From Bog-473 sp963787485 (GTDB lineage Bacteria > Actinomycetota > Acidimicrobiia > Acidimicrobiales > RAAP-2), in the NCBI GenBank assembly GCA_963787485.1, contig CAWBDF010000006.1, positions 372,001 to 436,000 on the forward strand: 64,000 nt of DNA, given 5' to 3'. Below, one piece after another: positions 20,344 to 28,851 of this stretch. The notes under the pieces were generated by a model. It saw only the letters and a program-made list of their open reading frames with translations, made no database searches and was not told the DNA's origin. The position numbers and the translations under genes were made by a program. How positions within the stretch are numbered: position 1 is the stretch's first letter; every line of letters begins with the position of its first letter.

Positions 20344-22176
20344 TTACTGGGGCGGCCCCGAGGACAGCTGCACGGTGGCGGTGTGCGACTGCCCGTTGGT
20401 GTCGGTCCACGTGATGCTCACCTTGTCGCCCGGGTGGTAGATGCCCATGGCGTTGGTGAGGTCGTTGGCCGAGGTGATCGTCTTGCCACCGAGGGAGGTG
20501 ATGACGTCGCCCTGGGCCAGACCGGCTTCTTGGGCCGGCCCGTTGGTGACGGTGCCGGCGACGGTGGCGCCCGACGTGGAGGCGCTGCCCGAGCCGGTGT
20601 TGCCCGAGTTGCCGAAGTCGCCCCCGAAGCCCCCGAAGCCGTTGCCCGAGCCAGAGCCCGAGCCCGAGCCAGAGCCAGAGCCGTCAGGGGAGATCTCGAC
20701 GCCCAGGAACGCCGTCGTCCCGATGTGGACCGTGGACGAACCGCTCCCGGCTTCCATCTGGCGGGCGATGGTCAGCGCGGTGTTGATCGGAATGGCGAAG
20801 CCCTGGTTGCCGCCCGACTGGCCGCTGGACTGGAACGAGAAGCCGGCAGAGGCGGCCGTGTCGACGCCGACCACTTGGCCGTCGGTGTTGACGAGCGGTC
20901 CCCCCGAGTCACCGGGCTGAATCCCGGCGTTGGTCTCGATCAGCCCGCTCAACTGCTCGGACGTCGCGTCACCCTCGTCGCTCGCCGTGATCGACTGGTT
21001 GACGGCCGTCACCGTCCCGCCAGCGGCGCTGGGGGTGCCGCCGGTGCCGCCGGCGTTCCCCACACCGACGACGTCCTCACCCACCGAGACGTTCGCCGAG
21101 TTGGACAGCGACGCGGTCTGGAGCCCCGACGCGTTGTGCAGTTGCAGGACGGCGATGTCCTTGGTGCGGTCGTAGCCGACCACGCTGGCGGTGTAGGTCT
21201 GCTTGTTGCCCACGTCGGTGACGCTGATGGTGGTGGCACCGTCGATCACGTGGTTGTTCGTCAGCACCACTCCGTTGGACGAGAGCACGATGCCCGTACC
21301 CGCCGCCTGCTCCTGCTGGTACCCGAGGGTCGTGTTGATGTCGACCAACCCGGGGTCCACCTTGGCCGCGATGGCGTCGGCGTCGCTCGGACCAGCCGAC
21401 CCGGAGCCCCCGCTGCTCGAGTTCCCCGAATTCCCCGAGTTCCCGAACGTTCCCCCAAAGGGGGAGCCGTTTCCAGAGGAGTTGCCCGACGAGCCCGATC
21501 CGTTCCCGCTACCGGAGCGGAACGGGAGCTGTCCGGAGCCCGAGGCGGGCGAGAACGCCTGGGTGTTCGAATTGGCGGTCCACGCCCCGTGTCCGATGGC
21601 CACACCGGCGCCGAGCACGGCCAGGGCCGCGGCACCGGCGAGGAGCCCGTTGCGGACCTTGTGCGAGTGGGTGGGCGCGGCCGCGAGCGGAACGCCCCAC
21701 ATCGGGGCGGCATTGGCGCCGGGCACCGCGTACGGAGCGCCGGAGGGTGCTCCATAGGGAGCGCCGTAAGGCGCTCCGGGCACTGCGGCACCGATCGGAG
21801 CTCCCATCGGGGGGAGACCCTGGGGCGGTGTGCTGCCCGCAGCGGGCACGCCCTGGGGTGGTGTGGTGCCCACTTCGGGGACGCCCTGCTCGGGCACGCC
21901 CTGGGGAGGCGTCGTGACCTCCGCTGGGTCGGCGATCGTCGCCGGCGGCCCGGAGTCCGTCGTCTCCGACGACCCGGACATCTCGACCGGCGCCGCGCTC
22001 TGCGGCTCTGGTGGCGCAGCCGGCATGGGGATGGCCTGGGTCACCCCGTCCGGGACTTGCGCCATGTCCGGGGATGGTGCGATGGGTTGACCTGTGTCTG
22101 CCGCGCTCGGGGACTCGGGTACTTCGGCCCCGCCCTCCGGATCCTCGGTCGTGTGGTCCTGGTGCTCGTCGGTCAT
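20344..22176 (-). CDS. htrA: HtrA/DegP-type trypsin-like serine protease with PDZ domain
   Basis: Membrane-anchored, envelope-facing quality-control protease. The 610-residue product has a long cytoplasmic Pro-rich N-terminus with repeated TPPQGVP (residues 88-122) and GAPYGAP, one membrane helix (about 176-196), a Gly/Ser/Asn linker, and a trypsin domain with the triad His309 (LTNNHVIDG), Asp340 (DRTKDIAVL) and Ser423 (QPGDSGGPLV). A second Gly/Ser tract precedes a C-terminal PDZ domain (GPAQEAGLAQGDVITSLGGK). Start ATG 22176 gives the acidic MTDEHQDHT. This matches actinobacterial HtrA/PepD proteins. It ends at a bidirectional terminator, and two tandem 21-bp repeats lie upstream (22280-22321). 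Confidence 0.9.
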   Translation of the reverse strand: MTDEHQDHTTEDPEGGAEVPESPSAADTGQPIAPSPDMAQVPDGVTQAIPMPAAPPEPQSAAPVEMSGSSETTDSGPPATIADPAEVTTPPQGVPEQGVPEVGTTPPQGVPAAGSTPPQGLPPMGAPIGAAVPGAPYGAPYGAPSGAPYAVPGANAAPMWGVPLAAAPTHSHKVRNGLLAGAAALAVLGAGVAIGHGAWTANSNTQAFSPASGSGQLPFRSGSGNGSGSSGNSSGNGSPFGGTFGNSGNSGNSSSGGSGSAGPSDADAIAAKVDPGLVDINTTLGYQQEQAAGTGIVLSSNGVVLTNNHVIDGATTISVTDVGNKQTYTASVVGYDRTKDIAVLQLHNASGLQTASLSNSANVSVGEDVVGVGNAGGTGGTPSAAGGTVTAVNQSITASDEGDATSEQLSGLIETNAGIQPGDSGGPLVNTDGQVVGVDTAASAGFSFQSSGQSGGNQGFAIPINTALTIARQMEAGSGSSTVHIGTTAFLGVEISPDGSGSGSGSGSGSGNGFGGFGGDFGNSGNTGSGSASTSGATVAGTVTNGPAQEAGLAQGDVITSLGGKTITSANDLTNAMGIYHPGDKVSITWTDTNGQSHTATVQLSSGPPQ

Positions 22177-22279
22177 CTCTGCGGCCCTCCGTCTGAACCC
22201 CGGTCGGCCCGGGGTCTCGTCACGGATCCCATTGCACAGGTCCGGTCTGTATGCCAGGTCAGAGAAAGTTATGACCCGG

Positions 22280-22321
22280 ATAAATGTTGTCTGTGCGACG
22301 ATAAACGTTGTCTGTGCGACC
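22280..22321. repeat. Two tandem 21-bp repeats upstream of htrA
   Basis: ATAAATGTTGTCTGTGCGAC plus one base (22280-22300) is followed directly by the same sequence with two changes (22301-22321). The pair lies about 105 bases upstream of the htrA ATG and just after the stop of the preceding membrane gene. Spacing of 21 bp equals two helical turns, suggesting a regulator binding two sites on one face; that is inference. Confidence 0.5.
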
Positions 22322-22337
22322 TCAGCCCGGTCACGAG

Positions 22338-23597
22338 TCAGGGCAGCAAGGGAGTGAGTACAACCCGGACTTCGCTGAGCACGTCGAGCAGGAAGAGGGC
22401 CTGGAGCAGCCCCATGAACCCGGCGACCAGCCATGTGCCCCGCGCCCGAAGCCGCCAGGCGAACGCGGCGAACAGGGGAAAGGCCGCCATGGTGTAGCGG
22501 GGCACGCTCTCGGGGGTGGAGGGGCTGAACGCGACCAGCAGCGCCGCCACCGTGAAGACCCACCAGGCGGCGGGAATGTCGGCGCCCATGCGGTCCAACC
22601 AGCGGACGCCGAGGAAGCTGAGCACGAGCACGGAGGCCGCCGAGGCGTCGGCGACGAACAGGGGTCCGGTCGGCCCCTGGCCGATGGCGGCCAGCCCGGC
22701 CACGATCGGTGTCGTGAAGCCCACGAAATGCTGGTCCGGCCAGAACCGCTCGGCGGCGAGGAAGGCCACCGGGGTCCCCACCATGGCCCATCCGTAGGCC
22801 ATGAACGCGGCCAGGCCGAGGGGGGCGATGGCCGCTCCGACGAGGGCCCGGCCCCGGTGGCGGCCGCGCCACACCGCAGGAGCGGCAGCGACCACGACGG
22901 CGAGCACGACGGCCACGCCGGCGTTGCGGGTCAGGCCGGCGAGGCAGGCGCACAGTCCCGCCCACACGAAGGCGTGTCGCGACAGCGCCCAGAGGCACAG
23001 CGCCGCCGCCGTGATGAACAGTCCCTCGGTGTAGCCGAGGGACAACACGTAGGCGCTCGGGAAGAAGACGTACAGCAACACGGCGCGGTCGGCCAGCTGT
23101 GCGCCGCACACTTCGCGCACGGCCAGCCACACGGCGACGGTGGAAGTGAGCCCGAACGTGAGTGCCGCCACCACGGCGGCCGCCGGGAGGCTGAGCCAGG
23201 TGAGCTGGGCCAGGGCCCGAACCACCAGAGGGAAGGCGGGAAAGAAAGCCCATCGGTCACCCACGCCTTCCTGCACCAAGTGGTGGGGGTACCCGTTCTG
23301 GGCGATGTCGAGGTACCAGCGCCCGTCGAAGATGGAGCCCAGCGTCGTGATCGGGTGGAAGCCGGGCACGATCGCCGCGGTGACGATCACCACCACGGCC
23401 ACGAGAGATCGCGAGGCGACGTAGGCGGCGACCGGTCGGGCCAGCGGACGCAGACACGTGTGCCGCGGGTTGCGTTCGACCAACGCAGACGGGCCCGCCG
23501 CCCCCAGCGGCACCGATGACGGCGCGGATGGCGCGGACGGCGCGGGCGGCGCGGGTGGCGCGGCGGGCGGCGCGGGCGCCTGAAGGAGACCGGTCAT
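22338..23597 (-). CDS. PIG-V-like mannosyltransferase / polytopic membrane glycosyltransferase
   Basis: A 419-residue membrane protein. After an Ala/Pro-rich cytoplasmic start come about ten helices with the family landmarks: GSIFDGRWYLDIAQNGYPHH in the first outward loop (the acidic residues expected for a polyprenyl-phosphate-sugar enzyme), DRWAFFPAFPLVVRALA, FFPSAYVLSLGYTEGLFI and LAGLTRNAGVAVVL. These fit the PIG-V/Mannosyl_trans2 group of GT-C enzymes. Its ATG (23597-23595) overlaps the stop of the upstream glycosyltransferase (TGATG), so it is translationally coupled. Likely uses the lipid-linked sugar made by that neighbour to modify an envelope glycan or protein; donor and acceptor are not determinable. 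Confidence 0.75.
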   Translation of the reverse strand: MTGLLQAPAPPAAPPAPPAPSAPSAPSSVPLGAAGPSALVERNPRHTCLRPLARPVAAYVASRSLVAVVVIVTAAIVPGFHPITTLGSIFDGRWYLDIAQNGYPHHLVQEGVGDRWAFFPAFPLVVRALAQLTWLSLPAAAVVAALTFGLTSTVAVWLAVREVCGAQLADRAVLLYVFFPSAYVLSLGYTEGLFITAAALCLWALSRHAFVWAGLCACLAGLTRNAGVAVVLAVVVAAAPAVWRGRHRGRALVGAAIAPLGLAAFMAYGWAMVGTPVAFLAAERFWPDQHFVGFTTPIVAGLAAIGQGPTGPLFVADASAASVLVLSFLGVRWLDRMGADIPAAWWVFTVAALLVAFSPSTPESVPRYTMAAFPLFAAFAWRLRARGTWLVAGFMGLLQALFLLDVLSEVRVVLTPLLP

Positions 23598-24826
23598 CAG
23601 TCCGGGACGGGCTGGAGGAGCGCCGGGCGGCCGGGCCCCTCGGGCGGTGGAAAGGCCCAGCCGCGCAGGAGGGAGAACCGGACGAGCGCGGCCGCGCAGG
23701 AAGCCAGCGTGGCCGCGGCGGCGTCGGTCGCCAATGACGATCCGACCGTTGCGTCGGCCAAGGCGATGGCCGCCGTGGTGGCGACCAGGCTGATGCCGTA
23801 CATGGCGGCCACGACCGCGGCAAAGGACGGGCCGGGCGCCCGGCGTCCGTTGGGGGCCAGCGAGCGATGGACGGCGGTGTTGACGACCGTGCAGAACGCC
23901 ACCGCGGCGGCGTTGGCCACCCACGGACCGAAGGCCGACCAGCCGAGCGCCAAGAGCAGCAGGTAGCTGAGCGTGCTGAGTACGCCGACTCCGGCGAAGG
24001 ACAGCAGCTGGTTGGAGGTGGCCTGGGGGCGTCGTTCGGAGCCGGGAACGCTCGTGTCGGGCGGGCCGGCCGGCCGGGTTCGGGCCAGCCGCCAAATGCC
24101 GCGCAGGTCGGCGGTCGCCGCCTCGAGGAGGTGGACCGACGAGTGCGGGTCGTCGATCCACTCCACAGGCGTCTCGTTGATACGCATCCCCAGGCGTTCG
24201 GCCGTGACCAGCAGCTCGGTGTCGAAGAACCAGCCCTCGTCGTCCACCAGCGGGAGGAGCTGGACCGCGCGGTCACGCCGGATGGCCTTGAAGCCGCACT
24301 GGAAGTCGCTGACGTGGCTGTGCAGGGCGAGTCGCACCAGGCGGCTGTACGCCCGTGAGATGAGCTCGCGTTTGGCGCCGCGCACGACACGCGAATGGCG
24401 GGCCAGGCGTGTCCCCACCGCGAGGTCGCTGTGGCCCGACAGGACGGAGCCGACGAGCGGCAAGAGAGCTGAGAGGGACGTGGACAGGTCCACGTCCATG
24501 TACGCCACGACATCGGCCTGGCTGGCCGACCAGGCGGCGCGCAGCGCGTGACCCCTCCCCTTGCGGGAGAGGATCATGGCCGAGACGTCGTGCACGTTCG
24601 ACGCCAGCCGTTGGGCGATCAGGGCGGTGACGTCGGTGCTCCCGTTGTCGACGATGGTCACGAGCGTGCGGAAGGGAAACGACTCATCGAGATACCGCCT
24701 CAAGGTGAGCACGTTCGCCTCGAGCGTGGCTGCCTCGTTGTACACGGGAACGACGATCTCGACCGGGAAGGTCACCGCCGACGGTGCGGCGACGCGATCT
24801 GGCCGCGTCGTGGTGCGCATGGCCAT
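23597..24826 (-). CDS. GT2 dolichol/polyprenol-phosphate sugar synthase fused to GtrA-like membrane domain
   Basis: The 409-residue product has an N-terminal GT-A domain: VEIVVPVYNEAATLEANVLT, the nucleotide-sugar site DNGSTDVTA, SRKGRGHALRAAWSAS, the metal motif YMDVDLSTS, and SDFQCGFKAIRRDRAVQLLP, all as in DPM1/GtrB-type enzymes. Residues from about 265 form four helices (SFAGVGVLSTLSYLLLLALG, VANAAAVAFCTVVNTAVHRS and two more) resembling GtrA flippase-like proteins. It should transfer a sugar from a nucleotide donor to polyprenyl phosphate and may help flip it. The next gene, a GT-C enzyme, starts within its stop codon, making a two-gene lipid-sugar module. Confidence 0.85.
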   Translation of the reverse strand: MAMRTTTRPDRVAAPSAVTFPVEIVVPVYNEAATLEANVLTLRRYLDESFPFRTLVTIVDNGSTDVTALIAQRLASNVHDVSAMILSRKGRGHALRAAWSASQADVVAYMDVDLSTSLSALLPLVGSVLSGHSDLAVGTRLARHSRVVRGAKRELISRAYSRLVRLALHSHVSDFQCGFKAIRRDRAVQLLPLVDDEGWFFDTELLVTAERLGMRINETPVEWIDDPHSSVHLLEAATADLRGIWRLARTRPAGPPDTSVPGSERRPQATSNQLLSFAGVGVLSTLSYLLLLALGWSAFGPWVANAAAVAFCTVVNTAVHRSLAPNGRRAPGPSFAAVVAAMYGISLVATTAAIALADATVGSSLATDAAAATLASCAAALVRFSLLRGWAFPPPEGPGRPALLQPVPD

Positions 24827-24993
24827 GAGCGTCGGCGCCCCCCTCCATCCGGTTCCCTCTCACGTCGCGTTGCCGCGGCGCCCGACGAGCGCGCCCAGCA
24901 CGCCCGTTCCCCCGTTCAGGGTACGGAGCGTCCCCGCAGCGTGCATGGGCCAAAAGGACCAGATTCTGCGTCGACGACACTGCGCCCGGCTGG

Positions 24994-25059
24994 GCGCACG
25001 AGAACTTGGCGTCCGGCAGGGCGCACGAGAACTTGGCGTCCGGCAGGGCGCACGAGAAC
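24994..25059. repeat. Three tandem 27-bp repeats
   Basis: Two exact copies of a 27-bp unit starting GCGCACGAGAACTTGGCGTC lie at 24994-25020 and 25021-25047, and a partial third copy (GCGCACGAGAAC) at 25048-25059. They sit in the 270-bp gap between the MDMPI-like gene and the GT2 gene, which otherwise shows no gene. The unit length is a codon multiple, but no frame here looks like protein. Confidence 0.6.
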
Positions 25060-25096
25060 TCTGCGCCCGGCGCGCCGTACGAGACGGGTGCGAGCG

Positions 25097-26056
25097 TCAG
25101 TCGGCGGCGAAGGCGCCGGCCGCGGCGAGCACCGGCATCAGGAGCGACCGGTCCCCCCGCACCTCGGCGTCGAGCGCATCGGGGTGCACCCGGTTGGCGG
25201 CCAGGCGGCACAGGTCGATGGTGGACACGGTCACCACCACGTCGGGCGGTCCCGGCGTCTCGCCCCAGGCCAAGGGCACGTCATAGGTCCCGCCGCCGGA
25301 ACCGGTCAGGCAGAAGCGCGCGGTCTGGCCAGGACGGGCCTGGTCCGTCAGCGCGGTCCCGATCGGCAGCGCCTGCATCAACTCGCTGGACATGAGGGAG
25401 AGCCGGGCGTCGTCGAGCAGGTTGAGCGCTCCGCCGACGGCCTGACGGACGTCGTCGCCATGGGTCCACAGCTCGAAGGTGCGCAGCACCATGAGGGAGC
25501 GCACGTTGCCGGGCAGGTCGAGCGAGCGCACCGGTTGGTCGGGCCCGAGCTCGCTGCACACCGACATGAGCTCCATGACCTCGAGCCACCACTGTGCGGT
25601 CACTGCCTCGCCGGGCGCGCCGGACAGATCGGCCGAGGCCTGGCGCGACACCGGCCAGTGGTCCTCCCGCCGCTCTGCCACGAGGGCTGGGCGGCGCCCC
25701 AGCTGGCCGAGCAGGTAGCGCTCGACGCCCACGAGGTGTCCCACCACGTCGCGGACGCTGGCGTGCTCCATCGGGGTGCGACGTCGCCAGTCCGCCTCCC
25801 CGAGGGTGGAGAGGAGGTCGCCGAGCTCGGCGGCCGTCACCGCGAAGGCGTCGAGGGGGGACAGGCCCGACACGTCGCTCTGCGCCCAATCCCGATGCCG
25901 GCCGGGGCGTGCTCCGCCGCCGACGCGGCCGGTCGCCACCGCGATGCGGTCCCAGAGTGCGGTGGGCGCGTCACGGCCAGCGGTCTCGGCCGCGTCGAAC
26001 GCCATCGCCAGGAGCTGGTCGCGGTTCACGTCTCTGTCGTCCTCGTTCACGTCCAT
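25097..26056 (-). CDS. Mycothiol-dependent maleylpyruvate isomerase-like protein (possible anti-sigma partner)
   Basis: A 319-residue protein with the DinB/MDMPI-type four-helix fold: SPLDAFAVTAAELGDLLSTL, then EHASVRDVVGHLVGVERYLL with the conserved metal-type His, later LRTFELWTHGDDVRQAV with the matching WxHxxDVR motif, and a C-terminal MDMPI-C-like domain ending LAAAGAFAAD. The start ATG at 26056 lies inside the end of the ECF sigma gene (10-base overlap). In actinobacteria this family often sits next to ECF sigma genes, so a role as sensor or anti-sigma factor is plausible; a metabolic isomerase remains possible. Confidence 0.7.
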   Translation of the reverse strand: MDVNEDDRDVNRDQLLAMAFDAAETAGRDAPTALWDRIAVATGRVGGGARPGRHRDWAQSDVSGLSPLDAFAVTAAELGDLLSTLGEADWRRRTPMEHASVRDVVGHLVGVERYLLGQLGRRPALVAERREDHWPVSRQASADLSGAPGEAVTAQWWLEVMELMSVCSELGPDQPVRSLDLPGNVRSLMVLRTFELWTHGDDVRQAVGGALNLLDDARLSLMSSELMQALPIGTALTDQARPGQTARFCLTGSGGGTYDVPLAWGETPGPPDVVVTVSTIDLCRLAANRVHPDALDAEVRGDRSLLMPVLAAAGAFAAD

Positions 26057-26730
26057 GCCGGAACCCCTTCTTCGGCGATCTCGGCACGCAGGAGGTCGTT
26101 CAGGCGGGCCAACGCCAGGCGGATCCGGGACTTGGCCGTCCCCTCGGGGATCGTCAGCTCCTCGGCCACCTGTCGATACGTGCGGCCGCCGTAGTACGCG
26201 CACTCCAGAGCCTGACGTTGTTCGGGCGACAAACACGCCAGGGCTCGCCGCACCCGGGCGCAGATCCACTCGGTCTGGAGCTCGTGCTGGGCGTCGGGTT
26301 CGGCGGCCCGAGGCTCGAGGGTGCGGGCCTCGGAGCGGGAACGCCGGCTCTCGGCCCGCACCATGTCGACGCTGCGCCGGTGGGCCAGGAGCCCCACCCA
26401 GGCCTTGAGGGTGCCGCGCGAGGGGTCGAAGCGCTCGGGGTGCTCCCACAGATAGGTGAAGACCTCCTGGGTGACGTCCTCGGCCAGCGGTTCGTCGCGG
26501 AGCACCCGCCGGGCCACACCGAGCACCAGGGGCCCGAAGCACCGGTAGGCCTCGGCCAGGGCGCTCTCGTCACGTGCCGCGAGCCGCGCCGCCATGGCGC
26601 GATCGCCGGCCGGCGGGCGGCCCGCCGGGACATCCGATCTGCCCGACGAGGGGTCCATCGCGGGCATCGTATCGAGGGCACCCTCAAGACGCCGAGGACG
26701 AAGCGGCGCCACGGTGGCCGACGGGCTCAT
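26047..26730 (-). CDS. ECF-family RNA polymerase sigma factor
   Basis: A 227-residue protein. Region 2 reads LAEAYRCFGPLVLGVARRVL, DEPLAEDVTQEVFTYLWEHP and TLKAWVGLLAHRRSVDMVRA; region 4 reads LSPEQRQALECAYYGGRTYR and AEELTIPEGTAKSRIRLALA. No region 3 and no extra domain, which is diagnostic of ECF sigma factors (SigK-like length). The true start may be internal, since about 45 residues precede region 2. It overlaps the downstream MDMPI-like gene and is divergent from the SnoaL-like gene at 26846, with 115 bases between. I could not recognise an autoregulatory promoter. Confidence 0.88.
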   Translation of the reverse strand: MSPSATVAPLRPRRLEGALDTMPAMDPSSGRSDVPAGRPPAGDRAMAARLAARDESALAEAYRCFGPLVLGVARRVLRDEPLAEDVTQEVFTYLWEHPERFDPSRGTLKAWVGLLAHRRSVDMVRAESRRSRSEARTLEPRAAEPDAQHELQTEWICARVRRALACLSPEQRQALECAYYGGRTYRQVAEELTIPEGTAKSRIRLALARLNDLLRAEIAEEGVPAWT

Positions 26731-26845
26731 GTCTGTCCATTCGCCGCCGCCGCCCCGCGTGGATCACCGGTGATCCGCTCGAGCTCCGGGAGCGAACTGT
26801 TGCTGGCGGAGCGTCCGTCGAAAGACATGAGGGCAGGAGAGACCA

Positions 26846-27251
26846 GTGAGCGCTGACGTCAACATCAAGACCATTCACTCGATGTACGAGGCCTTCGGAC
26901 GAGGTGACGTCGAATCGGTGCTGGCCGATGTCACCGAAGACGTGGACTGGGCTGCCGAGGCCAACGGCTCGGGTGCGCCGTGGTACGGCCCGCACCACGG
27001 CCGGGCCGGAGTGGCCGACTTCTTCGCTGCCTTCGGGTCGGCCATGGAGGTCGAGGAGTTCGTGCCCCTGACCTTTGCGGCAACCGACGACGAGGTGCTC
27101 ACCGTCGTCCGTTGCACGGCGCGCGAATCGCGACACGGGAAAGCGCATGGCCCACCATCTGCACCACTACTTCCGGTTCCGGGACGGCAAGGTGGAGTAC
27201 TACCGGGGGAGCGAGGACACGGCCGAGACGGCCGAAACCTTCCTGCCCTGA
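26846..27251 (+). CDS. SnoaL/ketosteroid-isomerase-like protein, one frameshift
   Basis: GTG 26846 follows CAGGAGAG. The frame reads KTIHSMYEAFGRGDVESVLA, VTEDVDWAAEANGSG, GRAGVADFFAAFGSAMEVEE and FAATDDEVLTVVRCTARES. One base shift near 27130 then gives GKRMAHHLHHYFRFRDGKVE and YYRGSEDTAETAETFLP, stopping at TGA 27249-27251. This is a complete cone-shaped NTF2-like fold of about 134 residues. Such proteins are enzymes or binding proteins for small hydrophobic molecules; the substrate cannot be told. Confidence 0.75.
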
Positions 27252-27347
27252 CCGAGCGGGCGCGCCGGGGGCTCTCGAGCCATACTTCGGATGGCGCCAC
27301 CAACGCGCACGTACCGCAGGCAAGGCACGAGGAGAAAGGAAGCCGAC

Positions 27348-27653
27348 ATGCCCTCACAGCTGATCCTCGAGTTCGACGGGGTCACCACGAAGGAGTACGC
27401 CGCGGTCAACGCGGCCCTGGGCATCGACATGGAGAGCGGGGAAGGTGACTGGCCCGACGGACTGCAGGTCCACGCGGCCGGGCTGAACGAGAACGGCCAC
27501 CTCGTGGTGACCGAGGTGTGGGACACCCCCGAGCACCAGGCCAGGTTCATGGAGGAGCGGCTCGGGGCCGCGCTCGAGAAGGGTGGCGTCACCGCGGCAC
27601 CGTCGCGGGTCACCTGGATCGAGCTGGTCTCGCACCACCAGCCCGGTCTCTGA
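27348..27653 (+). CDS. Small dimeric alpha/beta-barrel (ABM-like) protein
   Basis: Start ATG 27348 is chosen over an in-frame ATG at 27291 because GGAGAAAGGA lies 7 bases upstream. The 101-residue product (LILEFDGVTTKEYAAVNAAL, LNENGHLVVTEVWDTPEHQA, RFMEERLGAALEKGG) alternates strand-helix-strand as in ferredoxin-like ABM/YdhR-type proteins. These are often small monooxygenases or stress-linked proteins. It is probably co-transcribed with the SnoaL-like gene 96 bases upstream and converges on the YihY gene. Confidence 0.6.
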   Translation: MPSQLILEFDGVTTKEYAAVNAALGIDMESGEGDWPDGLQVHAAGLNENGHLVVTEVWDTPEHQARFMEERLGAALEKGGVTAAPSRVTWIELVSHHQPGL

Positions 27654-27663
27654 GCCGGTCCGC

Positions 27664-28761
27664 TCACGCCGCTTCGCCGGTTCGGGGTCCGTCCGGGGTG
27701 GTCCCTCCGGCGCGGCGCCACAGGGTCACGTTGAGGCCGGCGGACCCCACGATGATCCGGCCGAAGATGTAGACCCAGAGCAGGACGGCCAGAGAGATCC
27801 CCACCGCCCCGTAGGTGTTGGACTTGCGGGCCACCAGAGGACCGATCCAATAGGTGGTGAGCGCGTGCATCACATCGGTGCCGACCGCCACGAACAGCGC
27901 TCCGGGGACCAGCGAGCGGGGCGACGTCGGTGCGTGGGGCAGCAGCCACGACACCCACCACCACAGCGCGAACGCCACCGCGCTGACCAGGACCACGACC
28001 AGCAGCGACCCGATGATCCCGTTGGATTCCCGCAGCTTGTTGCTCGCCACTGACAGGGCGGTCAGGGCCAGGGCGATGCCGACGGTGGCGGCGATCGCCC
28101 TGGGCCCCTTCGGCCGCGACCGGCCGAAGCGCCAGATCAACCAGTGCACCACCGAGAGCGTCTTGGTCAGGCTGTTCGCCGTCAGCACCAGCGCCACCAG
28201 GGCGCCGGCCAGGAGGGCGATCTGCGAGAAGACGCTGATGTGGGTGGTGTTGACCACGGCGCTGGCGAGGACGCCGGTGATGCCGACCGTGCGAGCCAGC
28301 TGAACCGGGTCTTCGCTGAGCGTGCGAGCGGTCAAGCCGACCACGCTGAAGACGACGTAGACGAACGGGACCATGAAGAGGAACATCCGGAAGGCCACGG
28401 CGCCGGCGAGGATGCCGCCGCCCACGTGCACGTCGAGCTCGCGGATGTCGAAGCCGGCGCCGATGACGCTCGAGGTGTGGCGACGGCCCTCGAGCGCGGC
28501 CTCGACGCGGTCTCGCTCGGCTCCGGTCCACTGTCGGCTCCGGGCCAGCCACTTCCGGAGGCGGCCGCCTTCCCGGGCGCCCGGCGCGTCCTCCCCGAGG
28601 TCGTGACCCGTGCTGGTGCGCCCCCGAGGTTCGGCCCCGCCTGGATCGCCGGGAACAGCGGCCTTCGATTCGGGCTCGGGCACGCCCGAGTCTGCCGTCT
28701 TCGGGGGCCCGGCGCGGGGAGGGGAGTACCGTCGGGATCCAAACCCGATCGGACCGGCCAT
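27664..28761 (-). CDS. YihY/BrkB family inner-membrane protein
   Basis: A 365-residue protein with a charged cytoplasmic N-terminus of about 95 residues, then the YihY core of six helices: GGGILAGAVAFRMFLFMVPF, VVLVLTANSL-type helix ALVALVLTANSLTKTLSVVH, AATVGIALALTALSVASNKL, LLVVVLVSAVAFALWWWVSW, LVPGALFVAVGTDVMHALTT and AVGISLAVLLWVYIFGRIIV. The motif LAGAVAFRMF matches the start of the family. Once called ribonuclease BN; that assignment is no longer held, and a transport or envelope role is suspected. It is divergent from the isomerase-like gene at 28852. Confidence 0.85.
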   Translation of the reverse strand: MAGPIGFGSRRYSPPRAGPPKTADSGVPEPESKAAVPGDPGGAEPRGRTSTGHDLGEDAPGAREGGRLRKWLARSRQWTGAERDRVEAALEGRRHTSSVIGAGFDIRELDVHVGGGILAGAVAFRMFLFMVPFVYVVFSVVGLTARTLSEDPVQLARTVGITGVLASAVVNTTHISVFSQIALLAGALVALVLTANSLTKTLSVVHWLIWRFGRSRPKGPRAIAATVGIALALTALSVASNKLRESNGIIGSLLVVVLVSAVAFALWWWVSWLLPHAPTSPRSLVPGALFVAVGTDVMHALTTYWIGPLVARKSNTYGAVGISLAVLLWVYIFGRIIVGSAGLNVTLWRRAGGTTPDGPRTGEAA

Positions 28762-28851
28762 CGCCGGCTTGTCCGCACGACGATCCGCGGCAGCTTGCCG
28801 CCAGACACGCCGATCACCGGCAACACGCAGATCGATGCAGAAAGGCACACG

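Noticed and set aside
20383..22497. A 704-codon open frame on the plus strand
   Set aside because: It is the antisense of the htrA gene, whose catalytic motifs are complete on the minus strand.
28144..28851. Long N-terminal extension of the sugar-isomerase-like gene
   Set aside because: It overlaps the YihY gene on the other strand and has no conserved sequence; the GTG at 28852 has a good ribosome site.
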